Positions 1 through 7,409 of a stretch of DNA of 62,348 nucleotides are shown here, one piece after another. The translations under genes and the position numbers were made by a program. Positions within the stretch are counted from its first letter, which is position 1, and each line of letters starts with the position of its first letter. The notes under the pieces were generated by a model. The model ran no database searches and was not told the origin of the DNA. It saw only the letters and a program-made list of their open reading frames with translations. This DNA is from Raineyella sp964528755 (GTDB lineage: Bacteria; Actinomycetota; Actinomycetes; Propionibacteriales; Propionibacteriaceae): assembly GCA_964528755.1 (NCBI GenBank), contig CAZGWN010000008.1:1-62348 (forward strand), given 5' to 3'.

Positions 1-770
1 CCCTTGGTGAGGATGTAGAACTGCTCGAAGGCCAGCAGCGAGCCGGTGATCGACATGATCATCGTCATCGCCATCGTGGGGCGCAGCAGCGGAAGGGTGA
101 TGGTGCGCAGGATCTGCAGTCGGGAGGCGCCGTCGATCCGGGCCGCCTCGTACACCTCACCGGGGATGGCCTGCAGGCCGACCATGGTCAGCAGCATGTA
201 GAAGCCGGAGAAACGCCACACGACCAGCACCACGGTGGCCCACAGGGCGCCGTCGGGAGTGCCGAGCACCGAGCTGCTGATGTCCATCAGGCCGAGCCGG
301 GACAGGATCGGGTTGATCGGTCCCATCTGCGGCGAGTAGAGGGCGTAGAAGAGCAGAGATGCCGAGGCGATGCCCAGCGCCGAGGGCAACAGGATGGCCG
401 TCCGCAGCAGGTTGTTCCAGCGCTGCGCCTCCTGCACCAGCAGTGCCAGGCCGAAGGCGATCGGCATCAGCACGATCGTCGTGACCACGGTGTACTTGAG
501 GGTGAACCACACCGACTGGGCGAGCAGCGGGTCGGCGAAGACCTTGGTGTAGTTGTCGGGGAAGTTCGTGCCCTGGCTGCCGCCCAGCAGTGTCCACTTC
601 GACACCGACATGATCACGACGAGGATGACCGGGGCCACGAACAGGACCAGCAGGACGAGCGCGGTCGGTGAGGCCCACGCCCAGCCGGCGATGTTCTCCC
701 GTTTGGCGGCGGTGCTCCGGTGATGTGTGGCCGGGCGTACGCCGGCCCTCAGCGCTGTTGTCTGCGCCAC
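1..770 (-). CDS. Sugar ABC transporter permease, MalF type (3' end outside window)
   Basis: Inner-membrane permease of a CUT1-type carbohydrate importer. Translation from the GTG at 770, preceded by AGGAGG, gives at least 256 residues: a basic N-terminus, a first membrane segment around residues 36-54, further hydrophobic segments near 92-112, 124-144 and 178-200, and the cytoplasmic EAA loop near residues 205-226 (VYEAARIDGAS followed by TLPLLRP), which docks on the ATPase. The stop codon lies beyond the left edge. It follows the binding-protein gene on the same strand, so the two form an operon. The substrate cannot be read from the sequence. Confidence 0.9.
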   Translation of the reverse strand, partial: MAQTTALRAGVRPATHHRSTAAKRENIAGWAWASPTALVLLVLFVAPVILVVIMSVSKWTLLGGSQGTNFPDNYTKVFADPLLAQSVWFTLKYTVVTTIVLMPIAFGLALLVQEAQRWNNLLRTAILLPSALGIASASLLFYALYSPQMGPINPILSRLGLMDISSSVLGTPDGALWATVVLVVWRFSGFYMLLTMVGLQAIPGEVYEAARIDGASRLQILRTITLPLLRPTMAMTMIMSITGSLLAFEQFYILTK

Positions 771-792
771 GGTGTTCTCCTCCTGCGGTCGG

Positions 793-840
793 GAGGGGTG
801 CGGGGCGGCCCGACAGTCGGGTCGGGCCGCCCTACCCCTC
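793..840 (-). terminator. Strong intergenic hairpin between binding-protein and permease genes
   Basis: A perfect 12-bp stem (803-814 with 821-832, six-nt loop) is extended by an outer GAGGGGT/ACCCCTC pairing (793-799 with 834-840). There is no T-run, so it more likely stabilises the 3' end of the binding-protein message or acts as a partial attenuator. That arrangement is common where the binding protein must be made in excess over the permease. Confidence 0.6.
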
Positions 841-862
841 CATGGCCTGATGTGTCGCGGGG

Positions 863-2176
863 TTACTGGCCGAGGATGGCGGTGATCGCGTCGTTGTCGG
901 CGTCGACGCTCGACCCGTCGCCCCAGATGGCGTGCTGGATCAGCAGCTGCCAGGGGCTTCCCGCTGCGTTGAAGGCCTCGTTGAAGTTGACCGAGACAGG
1001 GGTCCGGCCGTCCTTGATGGTGGCGTTGGCCACCAGCGTGCGAGGATCGGCGTCGGCGTAGCCGTTCTCGAGCACCGTGAGGTTCGACGCGGTGTCGTTG
1101 TTGTCCGCGAAGACTGTCTGCTGGGCATCCTCGGTCATCAGCCACGCCATGAAGTTCCACGCCTGGGCGGCGTTCTTGCTGCTCCGGCTGATGCCGATGG
1201 CGTCACCGCCGAGGAAGGTGGACGAACCGCCGTCGACACCGGGGATCGGTGCGACCCCGACCTCGAAGTCCGAGTCCTCGAACATCGAGGTGACCGCCGT
1301 GTACGGGTACGCCATCACGCCGATCTTGCCCTCCTGGAAGGGTGCGGTCCAGGTGACGCCGGTCTCCTCCTTCGACCCCGCGCCGACCCCGTTGGGAGTA
1401 TTCGCCAGGTCACGGTAGGCGTCGTAGACCTTCTTGGCCGACTCCGAGTTCATCAGCGACTGGGTGCCGTCGGCGCTGAGGACCTCCTCGCCGTTGGCCC
1501 AGAGGAACGGGAAGTTCATGAAGACCAGCGCGCCGCCCGACTGGCCGGGGATGTAGGTGCCCGCCACCCCGCTCTTGTTCAGGGCCGCGACGGCCTTCGC
1601 CTGGTCGTGGTATTCCTGCAAGGTGGTCGGGCCCTTGTCCGGGTCGAGCCCCGCTTCCTTGTACAGGTCCTTGTTCCACACCATCACCGAGATGTCGGTG
1701 ACGAAGGGCAGGGTGTATTCCTTCCCGTCCACGGTGCCCGCCTGGATGTGGCCCTGCTGCAGGTCGGCCTTGTTGGGCAGGGCGTCGATCTGGGTGGTCA
1801 TGTCCTGGAAGACGCCCTGCGAGGCCCAGTACGGGACACGTACGACGTCACCGGCGAGAATATCCGGGAGCGTATCGGTCTGGACTGCGGCGCCCACCTT
1901 CCCCTCGACGTCGTCGTTGGGGAGGAGCTCCAGGGTGACCTGGTTCTGGTGCGTGGAGTTGTACGCCTCCACTGCGTTCTTCGCCTGCGCCTCCAGCGGG
2001 GCTCGTGACCACATGCTCAGTGCGGTGCCGTCGTCGATGCCCTCCGCCGGGATCGACGCGGTCGACTGCTCCGCCCCGGTCGACCCCTGACTGCCACAGG
2101 CCGCCAGCGTGATGGTCAGGAGCGAGGCCAGTGCGACGGCCGCCACACCGCGTCGGCGCGGGTGTTTGGTGCTCAT
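863..2176 (-). CDS. Extracellular solute-binding lipoprotein of a sugar ABC importer
   Basis: Periplasmic-type binding protein (437 aa, usual length for family 1). The N-terminus is basic (KHPRRR), followed by a hydrophobic stretch and a lipobox LAAC with Cys27, so it is predicted to be exported and lipid-anchored. The ATG follows a GAGGAGAAGG Shine-Dalgarno. The partner permease lies immediately downstream, and a LacI regulator is divergently transcribed upstream with a LacI-type operator between them. The likely ligand is an oligosaccharide or sugar derivative; specificity is inferred only from family and context. Confidence 0.92.
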   Translation of the reverse strand: MSTKHPRRRGVAAVALASLLTITLAACGSQGSTGAEQSTASIPAEGIDDGTALSMWSRAPLEAQAKNAVEAYNSTHQNQVTLELLPNDDVEGKVGAAVQTDTLPDILAGDVVRVPYWASQGVFQDMTTQIDALPNKADLQQGHIQAGTVDGKEYTLPFVTDISVMVWNKDLYKEAGLDPDKGPTTLQEYHDQAKAVAALNKSGVAGTYIPGQSGGALVFMNFPFLWANGEEVLSADGTQSLMNSESAKKVYDAYRDLANTPNGVGAGSKEETGVTWTAPFQEGKIGVMAYPYTAVTSMFEDSDFEVGVAPIPGVDGGSSTFLGGDAIGISRSSKNAAQAWNFMAWLMTEDAQQTVFADNNDTASNLTVLENGYADADPRTLVANATIKDGRTPVSVNFNEAFNAAGSPWQLLIQHAIWGDGSSVDADNDAITAILGQ

Positions 2177-2473
2177 GGGGAATCCCTTCTCCTCGTTGAG
2201 ATCAGGCCCTGGTCGATAGCGTCTGTCGGAGTCCGGAGCCGGGGGTCCGGAGTCCGGAGTCGGGGGTCCGCGGACCGGGCTCGTTCGAGACGTGTTTCGA
2301 AAAGGTTTGCGACAATCTCAACACCGGCACCGCCGGCTGTCAAGCGGGTCCCTCGGATGTGCCGGGGAACACCTGTTTCTGGGCGAACTCTCACGCGCAC
2401 TGGGACGTCTGCCGACGTCGGTCGGGGAGTCGAAATCCATGTCGACCGAACCCACCGCTGGTATGGTGGGGTC
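2177..2473. promoter_or_regulatory. Divergent promoter region with LacI-type operator
   Basis: This 297-bp gap separates the importer operon from lacI. At 2297-2312 lies TCGAAAAGGTTTGCGA, matching its own reverse complement at 12 of 16 positions (pattern TCGnAAAnnTTTnCGA), the form typical of LacI-family operators. At 2228-2269 there are two tandem 21-bp copies differing at one base (GGAGTCCGGAG then C or T). The rest shows no gene. Confidence 0.6.
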
Positions 2474-3562
2474 GTGGCGGACAACGAACTCGCACCGAAT
2501 GGAGACCCGGGGCCGAAAACGATATCGGACCTCGGTGCCAAGCGTCGCGCCGTCACCTCGGAACGCCGGGCGGCTACCCTGGCCGACGTCGCCAAGGCCG
2601 CCGGGGTGTCCATCTCGACCGCGTCCAAGGCCCTCAACGGTCGCAGCGATGTCAGCGACGGCACCCGGCGCCGGGTGATCGCGGCTGCCGAGGAGCTGTC
2701 CTTCTCCCCCAACACCCTGGCCCGCAGCCTGCTCACCGGCCGGACCGGGACCGTCGGCCTGATCACGCACGACTTGGAGGGCAGATTCTCCATCCCCCTG
2801 CTGATGGGTGTGGAGGACGCCTTCGGGCTGAACAAGGTGTCGGTGCTGTTGTGTGACGCGCGCGGAGACGGCATCCGGGAGAGGTACCAGATCGGCGTCC
2901 TGCTGGAACGCCGGGTGGACGGACTGATCATCGTCGGCGCGCGACCCGACCCGCGACCCTCGCTCGGCCACGACCTGCCGGTCCCGGTCGTCTACGCGTA
3001 CGCCCCCTCCATCGACGAGCGGGACATCTCGGTCACCTCCGACAATGTCGGGGCCGGCCGGATGGCGGTCGAACATCTCATCGCCTGTGGCCGGCGCCGG
3101 ATCGGGGTGATCAGCGGCGACCCGACGTACGGGGCGTCGGGTGACCGGGTCCGGGGTGCCGAGGAGGCGCTGCGCGAGGCCGGCCTGACGATGGCCGGCG
3201 ATCACGCCGTGTTCGGATCGTGGTCGGAGGAGTGGGGTCGGGGTGCGGCCACCGCGCTGCTCGGCCGCTGTCCCGACACCGACGCCGTCCTGTGTGGCAG
3301 TGACCAGATCGGCCGGGGCGTGGTCGAGGCCGTCCGCGATTTCGGCCGGCGGGTGCCCGAGGACGTCGCGGTGATGGGTCACGACAACTGGGAGATCCTG
3401 GTCGCCGGCTGTCGGCCCCCACTGACGAGCGTCGACATGAATCTGGAGTATCTCGGCCGGCGCGCCGCCAGGCGGCTCAGCGAGGCAATGGAGGGCCATC
3501 CCACCGCCGGGGTGGAGAAGGTCGGCTGCCGGCTCGTCGTCCGCGCCTCCACCGCCGGCTAG
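2474..3562 (+). CDS. LacI-family transcriptional regulator
   Basis: 362-residue repressor. The helix-turn-helix is at residues 34-58 (ATLADVAKAAGVSISTASKA), followed by the LacI hinge and a periplasmic-binding-like effector domain. A longer frame is open back to 2162, but the GTG at 2474 is preferred: it lies six nt after TATGGT (2462-2467), the leaderless geometry used repeatedly in this window, and it puts the HTH near the N-terminus. It is divergent from the sugar importer and probably controls it through the operator at 2297-2312. Confidence 0.9.
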   Translation: MADNELAPNGDPGPKTISDLGAKRRAVTSERRAATLADVAKAAGVSISTASKALNGRSDVSDGTRRRVIAAAEELSFSPNTLARSLLTGRTGTVGLITHDLEGRFSIPLLMGVEDAFGLNKVSVLLCDARGDGIRERYQIGVLLERRVDGLIIVGARPDPRPSLGHDLPVPVVYAYAPSIDERDISVTSDNVGAGRMAVEHLIACGRRRIGVISGDPTYGASGDRVRGAEEALREAGLTMAGDHAVFGSWSEEWGRGAATALLGRCPDTDAVLCGSDQIGRGVVEAVRDFGRRVPEDVAVMGHDNWEILVAGCRPPLTSVDMNLEYLGRRAARRLSEAMEGHPTAGVEKVGCRLVVRASTAG

Positions 3563-3957
3563 CCGCCTGCCCCGGCCTGCGCCAGCATCCGGCCGAGCCA
3601 CAGGCCGAGGGCGGCGGCGACCAGGGCCATCGCGAGCATCCCGCCCGCATCGGCCACGGCCAGGATCGTGGCCCGCGGGCCACGGGCCGAGGCGAGCCGG
3701 ATGCCCTCCACGCTGGCCGTGCTGAAGGTGGTGTAGCCGCCGAGGAAGCCGGTCCCCAGCACGTGCTTCCACGGCCCCAACACGGGCACGTCCAGCGCCA
3801 GACCGGTGAGCAGCCCGAGCAACAGCGCCCCGGACACGTTGATCACCACGGTGCCCAACGGGATCGGGAGCGGATTGTGGCGGGCGATGGCCCCGTCGAG
3901 CCAGAACCGGGTCGCCGCTCCGAATCCGCCGGCCAGCGCCGTCAACGCCAGGAGCAT
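3559..3957 (-). CDS. crcB: Fluoride exporter CrcB/Fluc subunit 2
   Basis: 132-residue four-helix membrane protein of the Fluc fluoride-channel family. Family motifs visible are GGFGAATR near the N-terminus, INVSGALLLG in helix 2 and GGYTTFSTASVE in helix 3, the last containing the phenylalanine and threonine/serine track of Fluc. Its ATG overlaps the TGA of the upstream crcB copy by one base (TGATG), so the two are translationally coupled and probably form a heterodimer, as is usual where crcB genes come in pairs. Confidence 0.9.
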   Translation of the reverse strand: MLLALTALAGGFGAATRFWLDGAIARHNPLPIPLGTVVINVSGALLLGLLTGLALDVPVLGPWKHVLGTGFLGGYTTFSTASVEGIRLASARGPRATILAVADAGGMLAMALVAAALGLWLGRMLAQAGAGG

Positions 3958-4445
3958 CACCGGCCCTCCCCCGGGGACGGCGTCGGGTGGGGCACCATCC
4001 GGCGGGCAGCACAGATTGCCAGGCCCGCGGCAGCCAGGCCGGCGGCGATGCTGCCGACGGCGTAGCCAATGGCGAGGATCGGCCGGCCGGCCAGGGCGAG
4101 CTGATCGGCCTCGACCGCGAAGGTGCTGTAGGTGGTGAATCCGCCGATCACACCCGTGCCGCCGCCCAACCGGATCAGCCGCCGCAACCCGCGGTCGGGC
4201 CCACGCCGGGCCAACGACTCCAGCAGGCCGCCGAGCATGGCGGACCCGAACACGTTGATGAGGAAGGTCGTCCACGGCCACGCGCCGGCACCGGGCGGCA
4301 GAGCGGACTCCAGCAGGGTCCGTACGAGGGTTCCCACCACCCCACCCAGCAGGACCGCGGCCAGCAGGGCGGGCCGGTGATGCGCGGCCGGCACGGGGGT
4401 CGGTGCGGGGTGCGCCGTCTCGGGCGCCTGCTCCGTCAGGCCCAT
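3957..4445 (-). CDS. crcB: Fluoride exporter CrcB/Fluc subunit 1
   Basis: 162-residue CrcB with a longer hydrophilic N-terminus (about 30 residues) than its partner. Motifs are GGVVGTLVR, INVFGSAMLGG and GGFTTYSTFAVE, then a last helix rich in Gly and Ala. A much longer frame is open upstream, but the ATG at 4445 gives family length. No clear Shine-Dalgarno is visible; translation may be coupled to the short frame that ends at 4436, inside the start region. Confidence 0.9.
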   Translation of the reverse strand: MGLTEQAPETAHPAPTPVPAAHHRPALLAAVLLGGVVGTLVRTLLESALPPGAGAWPWTTFLINVFGSAMLGGLLESLARRGPDRGLRRLIRLGGGTGVIGGFTTYSTFAVEADQLALAGRPILAIGYAVGSIAAGLAAAGLAICAARRMVPHPTPSPGEGR

Positions 4446-4720
4446 GGCGCCGGCACCACCCGGTCGACGACGCTCAGCGGAACCACCCTGACGGGCCGAT
4501 GGCGGTGGCGGGAGAGCAGTGCTGCCGCGGCGAAACACAGGGGCACCGGGCCCAGGGCTCGCGACAACGAGGGCACCGGGCCCGGGGCTCGCGACAACGA
4601 GACGGCCGTCGGGGTGAGGAACTCCGGGTGGCCGGGCACGACCCCGACGACGAGCGGGTGTCCGTCGAGGGAGGTCATCCCGTCGGGGTGTGGCTCGGGT
4701 GTGCAGGGTGGCCGATCCAT
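4436..4720 (-). CDS. Small hypothetical protein, weakly universal-stress-like, with in-frame 10-residue duplication
   Basis: Open frame of up to 94 residues overlapping the start of crcB by 10 nt. A more likely start is the internal Met at the MTSLDG segment. The part beginning HPLVVGVVPGHPEFL resembles the first beta-strand and loop of universal stress proteins, but the rest of that fold is missing. A 30-bp direct repeat (4541-4570 and 4571-4600, 29 of 30 identical) repeats the peptide SLSRAPGPVP / SLSRALGPVP in frame. It may be a fragment or not a gene at all. Confidence 0.35.
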   Translation of the reverse strand: MDRPPCTPEPHPDGMTSLDGHPLVVGVVPGHPEFLTPTAVSLSRAPGPVPSLSRALGPVPLCFAAAALLSRHRHRPVRVVPLSVVDRVVPAPWA

Positions 4721-4958
4721 CGGCGACCGTCCCTTCCGGCGGGCATGATCCGGTCCTGCCCGCCATCGATCTCGTGACGACAGGAACCATCAGCACTCGC
4801 GGCAGTTCGGGCTCGACTCTCGGCCCCGGCAGGATCCATTGCCGGTGCCAAGTGTAGTGGCCGCTCGCGGCCCGGTCGGTAGAGTGGTCCGCGGCGCGAC
4901 ATCGGGGACACGAGCCCGGCCGGTTCGCGGGCGCACCGACCGCCCGGAGAGGAGCGCG
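4721..4958. other. Intergenic region upstream of second LacI gene
   Basis: No convincing gene. TAGAGT at 4880-4885 is a candidate -10 box for the rightward lacI, 74 nt upstream of its start. I saw no clean operator palindrome. Confidence 0.35.
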
Positions 4959-6023
4959 ATGGGCGGCATGGACGAGGGATCGGCGACCGCGCCGGGGCGG
5001 CGTGGGCGTCCCGGGCCGTCGATCCAGGACGTGGCGCGACTGGCGGGCGTGTCGATGCAGACGGTGTCGCGGGTCGCCAACGGGTCGTCGGTGGTGCGGC
5101 CGACCACCCGTGACCGGGTGCTGGCGGTGATGCGTGAGGTGGGCTACTCCCCCAACCAGGCCGCCCGTGCGCTGCGCCGCGGACGCTTCAACACCATCGG
5201 CCTGATTGCCCATCAGCTGGAACGTACCGGCGAGTCGCGCACCATCGGCGCGGTGGTGGAGGCGGCGCGCCGAGAGGGATACACGGTGACCCTGGTCAAC
5301 GTCGACGAACCGTCGTCGGCGGACGTGACAGCGGCCGCGACCCTTCTGGACAACCAATCGATCGACGGGCTGATCATCATCCGGGCCGAGGCGGCCACCC
5401 CCGACACCCTGGTCCTGCCGCCCGGGCTGCCGGTGGTCGTGGCCGACTCGCGACTGGCCGGGCGGCACCCGCTGGTGGCCGCCGACCAGGCGGGAGGGAC
5501 CCGCGAAGCGGTCAGGCACCTGCTTGGGCTGGGCCACCGGACCGTGCATCACCTGGCCGGCCCGGCCGACTCCGATCCGGCCACGGCACGGCTGCACGCC
5601 TGGCAGGAGGAGCTCGCCCGCGCCGGAGGGGACGTGCCGCCGGTATGGCGCGGTGATTGGTCGGCCGGGTCCGGCTATGCCGTGGGCCGCGAGATGGCCG
5701 ACGACACATCGGTGACCGCCGTGTGCTGTGCCAACGACGAGATGGCCGTCGGGCTCATCCGGGCGCTGGTCGAACACGGCCGCCGGGTGCCCGAGGACGT
5801 GTCCGTCGTCGGCTTCGACGACATCCCCCTCGCGCCGTACCTGACGCCGCCGTTGACGTCGATCCACCACGACTTCGACCGACTCGGTCGGGAGCTGGTG
5901 GACCTGTTGGTGGCCCAGATGCGCGATCACGAACCGCCCGTCCCCCGCCGGGTGCTGGTCCCCAGCCGGCTGGTCGTCCGCCGGTCGACCGCCCGACCAC
6001 CGGGGGTCAGTCGGTCGGCATGA
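4959..6023 (+). CDS. LacI-family transcriptional regulator
   Basis: 354-residue LacI repressor. The HTH is at residues 20-42 (SIQDVARLAGVSMQTVSRVANG), followed by the hinge and the ligand-binding core (NVDEPSSADV, GLIIIRAEA, VCCANDEMAVGL, SVVGFDDIPLAPYLTPPLTS). The open frame extends to 4839, but the ATG at 4959 has AGAGGAG six nt upstream and gives the normal length. No sugar transport or catabolic gene sits beside it, so its regulon lies elsewhere. It converges on, and overlaps by 17 bp, the tag gene. Confidence 0.9.
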   Translation: MGGMDEGSATAPGRRGRPGPSIQDVARLAGVSMQTVSRVANGSSVVRPTTRDRVLAVMREVGYSPNQAARALRRGRFNTIGLIAHQLERTGESRTIGAVVEAARREGYTVTLVNVDEPSSADVTAAATLLDNQSIDGLIIIRAEAATPDTLVLPPGLPVVVADSRLAGRHPLVAADQAGGTREAVRHLLGLGHRTVHHLAGPADSDPATARLHAWQEELARAGGDVPPVWRGDWSAGSGYAVGREMADDTSVTAVCCANDEMAVGLIRALVEHGRRVPEDVSVVGFDDIPLAPYLTPPLTSIHHDFDRLGRELVDLLVAQMRDHEPPVPRRVLVPSRLVVRRSTARPPGVSRSA

Positions 6024-6627
6024 TCATGTCCCGGCGGGCCCGCTCCACCACGTCGCGGAAGACGCATCCGCTCGCGTGGTCGTTGACCAAGCCTACCGCC
6101 TCCATGAAGGCGAAGGTCGTGGTCGGTCCGACGAACCGCCAGCCGCGCTGCTTGAGATCGCGCGACAGGGCGATCGCCGTCGGTGAGGTGGTGGCCGTCA
6201 GCGGCTCGCCGAGTTCCTCGGCCGGAGGTACCCACCGCCACACGTAACCGGCCAACGACCCCTCTTCCGCGATCAGCTGCCGGGCCGCCCGGGCGTTGCC
6301 GATCACCGCCTCGATCTTGCGCCGGTTGCGGACGATCCCCGGATCGGTCATCAGTTGCTCGACCTCTGCCTGCCCGTATCGCGCCACGGTGGCGATGTCG
6401 AAGTCGGCGAAGACCTGGCGGAATCGGTCGCGTTTCGCCAGCATCGTCCGCCAGCTCAGCCCGGCCTGGAAGGACTCCAGCGCCAGGTGCTCGAAGAGGG
6501 CGGTGTCGTCGTGGAGCGGGCGTCCCCACTCGGTGTCGTGATAGGTCAGGTAGGGCGGCCAACCCGGCTCCACCGCCCAGGCGCAGCGCGGTCGTCCATC
6601 GGGTCCGGGGACGGTGGCGGGGCTCAT
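6007..6627 (-). CDS. tag: DNA-3-methyladenine glycosylase I
   Basis: 206-residue Tag glycosylase, which removes 3-methyladenine from alkylated DNA in base-excision repair. The family zinc ligands are all present: Cys near the N-terminus (RCAWAV), His in YHDTEWG, and the NDHASGC pair near the C-terminus. The core motifs EHLALESFQAGLSW and AIALSRDLKQRGWRFVGPTT match the helix-hairpin-helix fold. The start at 6627 follows CCAGAGGAGACC. Divergent from the GNAT gene. Confidence 0.93.
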   Translation of the reverse strand: MSPATVPGPDGRPRCAWAVEPGWPPYLTYHDTEWGRPLHDDTALFEHLALESFQAGLSWRTMLAKRDRFRQVFADFDIATVARYGQAEVEQLMTDPGIVRNRRKIEAVIGNARAARQLIAEEGSLAGYVWRWVPPAEELGEPLTATTSPTAIALSRDLKQRGWRFVGPTTTFAFMEAVGLVNDHASGCVFRDVVERARRDMIMPTD

Positions 6628-6757
6628 GGTCGTCGGTCTCCTCTGGTCTGGCCGGTCCGGCGGGATCGGCTCCAGTGTGCCGGTGGCCGCCGACATTTCT
6701 CCCGGTGGGACGGACCGGGGCCGACAAAACGTCGGCGTGCCGGGGCAGGCTGGACAC

Positions 6758-7387
6758 ATGACGACCTCCACCATCCCGACGGCCGCCGGCGGCCTGACGA
6801 CACGGCCGGCCACCCCCGAGCGTTTCGACGATCTGCAGACCGCCCTGTCGGGCGGAGGCGACGGGCGCAGCTGCCAGTGCCAGTGGTTCACCATGAGCGC
6901 GTCCGGGTGGAAGCACTCCGACACCGCCGAGCGTCGCGACCTGCTGCGCGCCGAGACGGCCGGCCCGTGCGCCCCCGGCCTGATCGGCTACCGGGGGGAG
7001 GTACCGGCGGGCTGGGTGCGGGTCGGCCCACGGACGGCCCAGCCGCGGCTTGCCCGTTCCCGCTCGCTGCGCCCGCACGCCACCCAGCCGTGGGACGACC
7101 CGGACATCTGGGCGGTCACCTGCTTCGTCATTCGTCGTGAGTTCCGCGGCGAGGGACTGATGGCCGAGTTGCTGGCGGCGGCCGTGGAGCACGCCTGTCA
7201 CGGCGGCGCACGGGTGGTGGAGGGCTATCCGACCGACACGGCCGGCCTGCGGCGCTCCGCCAATGATCTCTTCCGGGGCGTCACCCAAGCGTTCCTGGAC
7301 GTCGGCTTCGCCGAGATCGCCCACCCGACCCCGACCCGGGCGATCATGGCGCGGACCCTCAGCGGCCCCGATCAGACCCGTGCCTGA
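6758..7387 (+). CDS. GNAT-family N-acetyltransferase
   Basis: 209 residues. The central part carries the acetyl-CoA binding region (VTCFVIRREFRGEGLMAELLAAAVEHA), matching GNAT motif A with the R-x-x-G-x-G/A pyrophosphate loop degraded to REFRGEG. The CQCQWF segment near residue 37 is typical of an actinobacterial GNAT subgroup of unknown substrate. The start is the ATG at 6758; a weak CAGGCT lies six nt upstream. Confidence 0.8.
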   Translation: MTTSTIPTAAGGLTTRPATPERFDDLQTALSGGGDGRSCQCQWFTMSASGWKHSDTAERRDLLRAETAGPCAPGLIGYRGEVPAGWVRVGPRTAQPRLARSRSLRPHATQPWDDPDIWAVTCFVIRREFRGEGLMAELLAAAVEHACHGGARVVEGYPTDTAGLRRSANDLFRGVTQAFLDVGFAEIAHPTPTRAIMARTLSGPDQTRA

Positions 7388-7409
7388 GGCCGGGCCGGAG
7401 AGCCGGGGG

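Noticed and set aside
4680..4745. Fluoride riboswitch upstream of crcB
   Set aside because: A GCCGATGGATCGGC stretch looks tempting, but the conserved AAAC and TGATG...CCTAC elements are not in place, and the segment precedes another short ORF.
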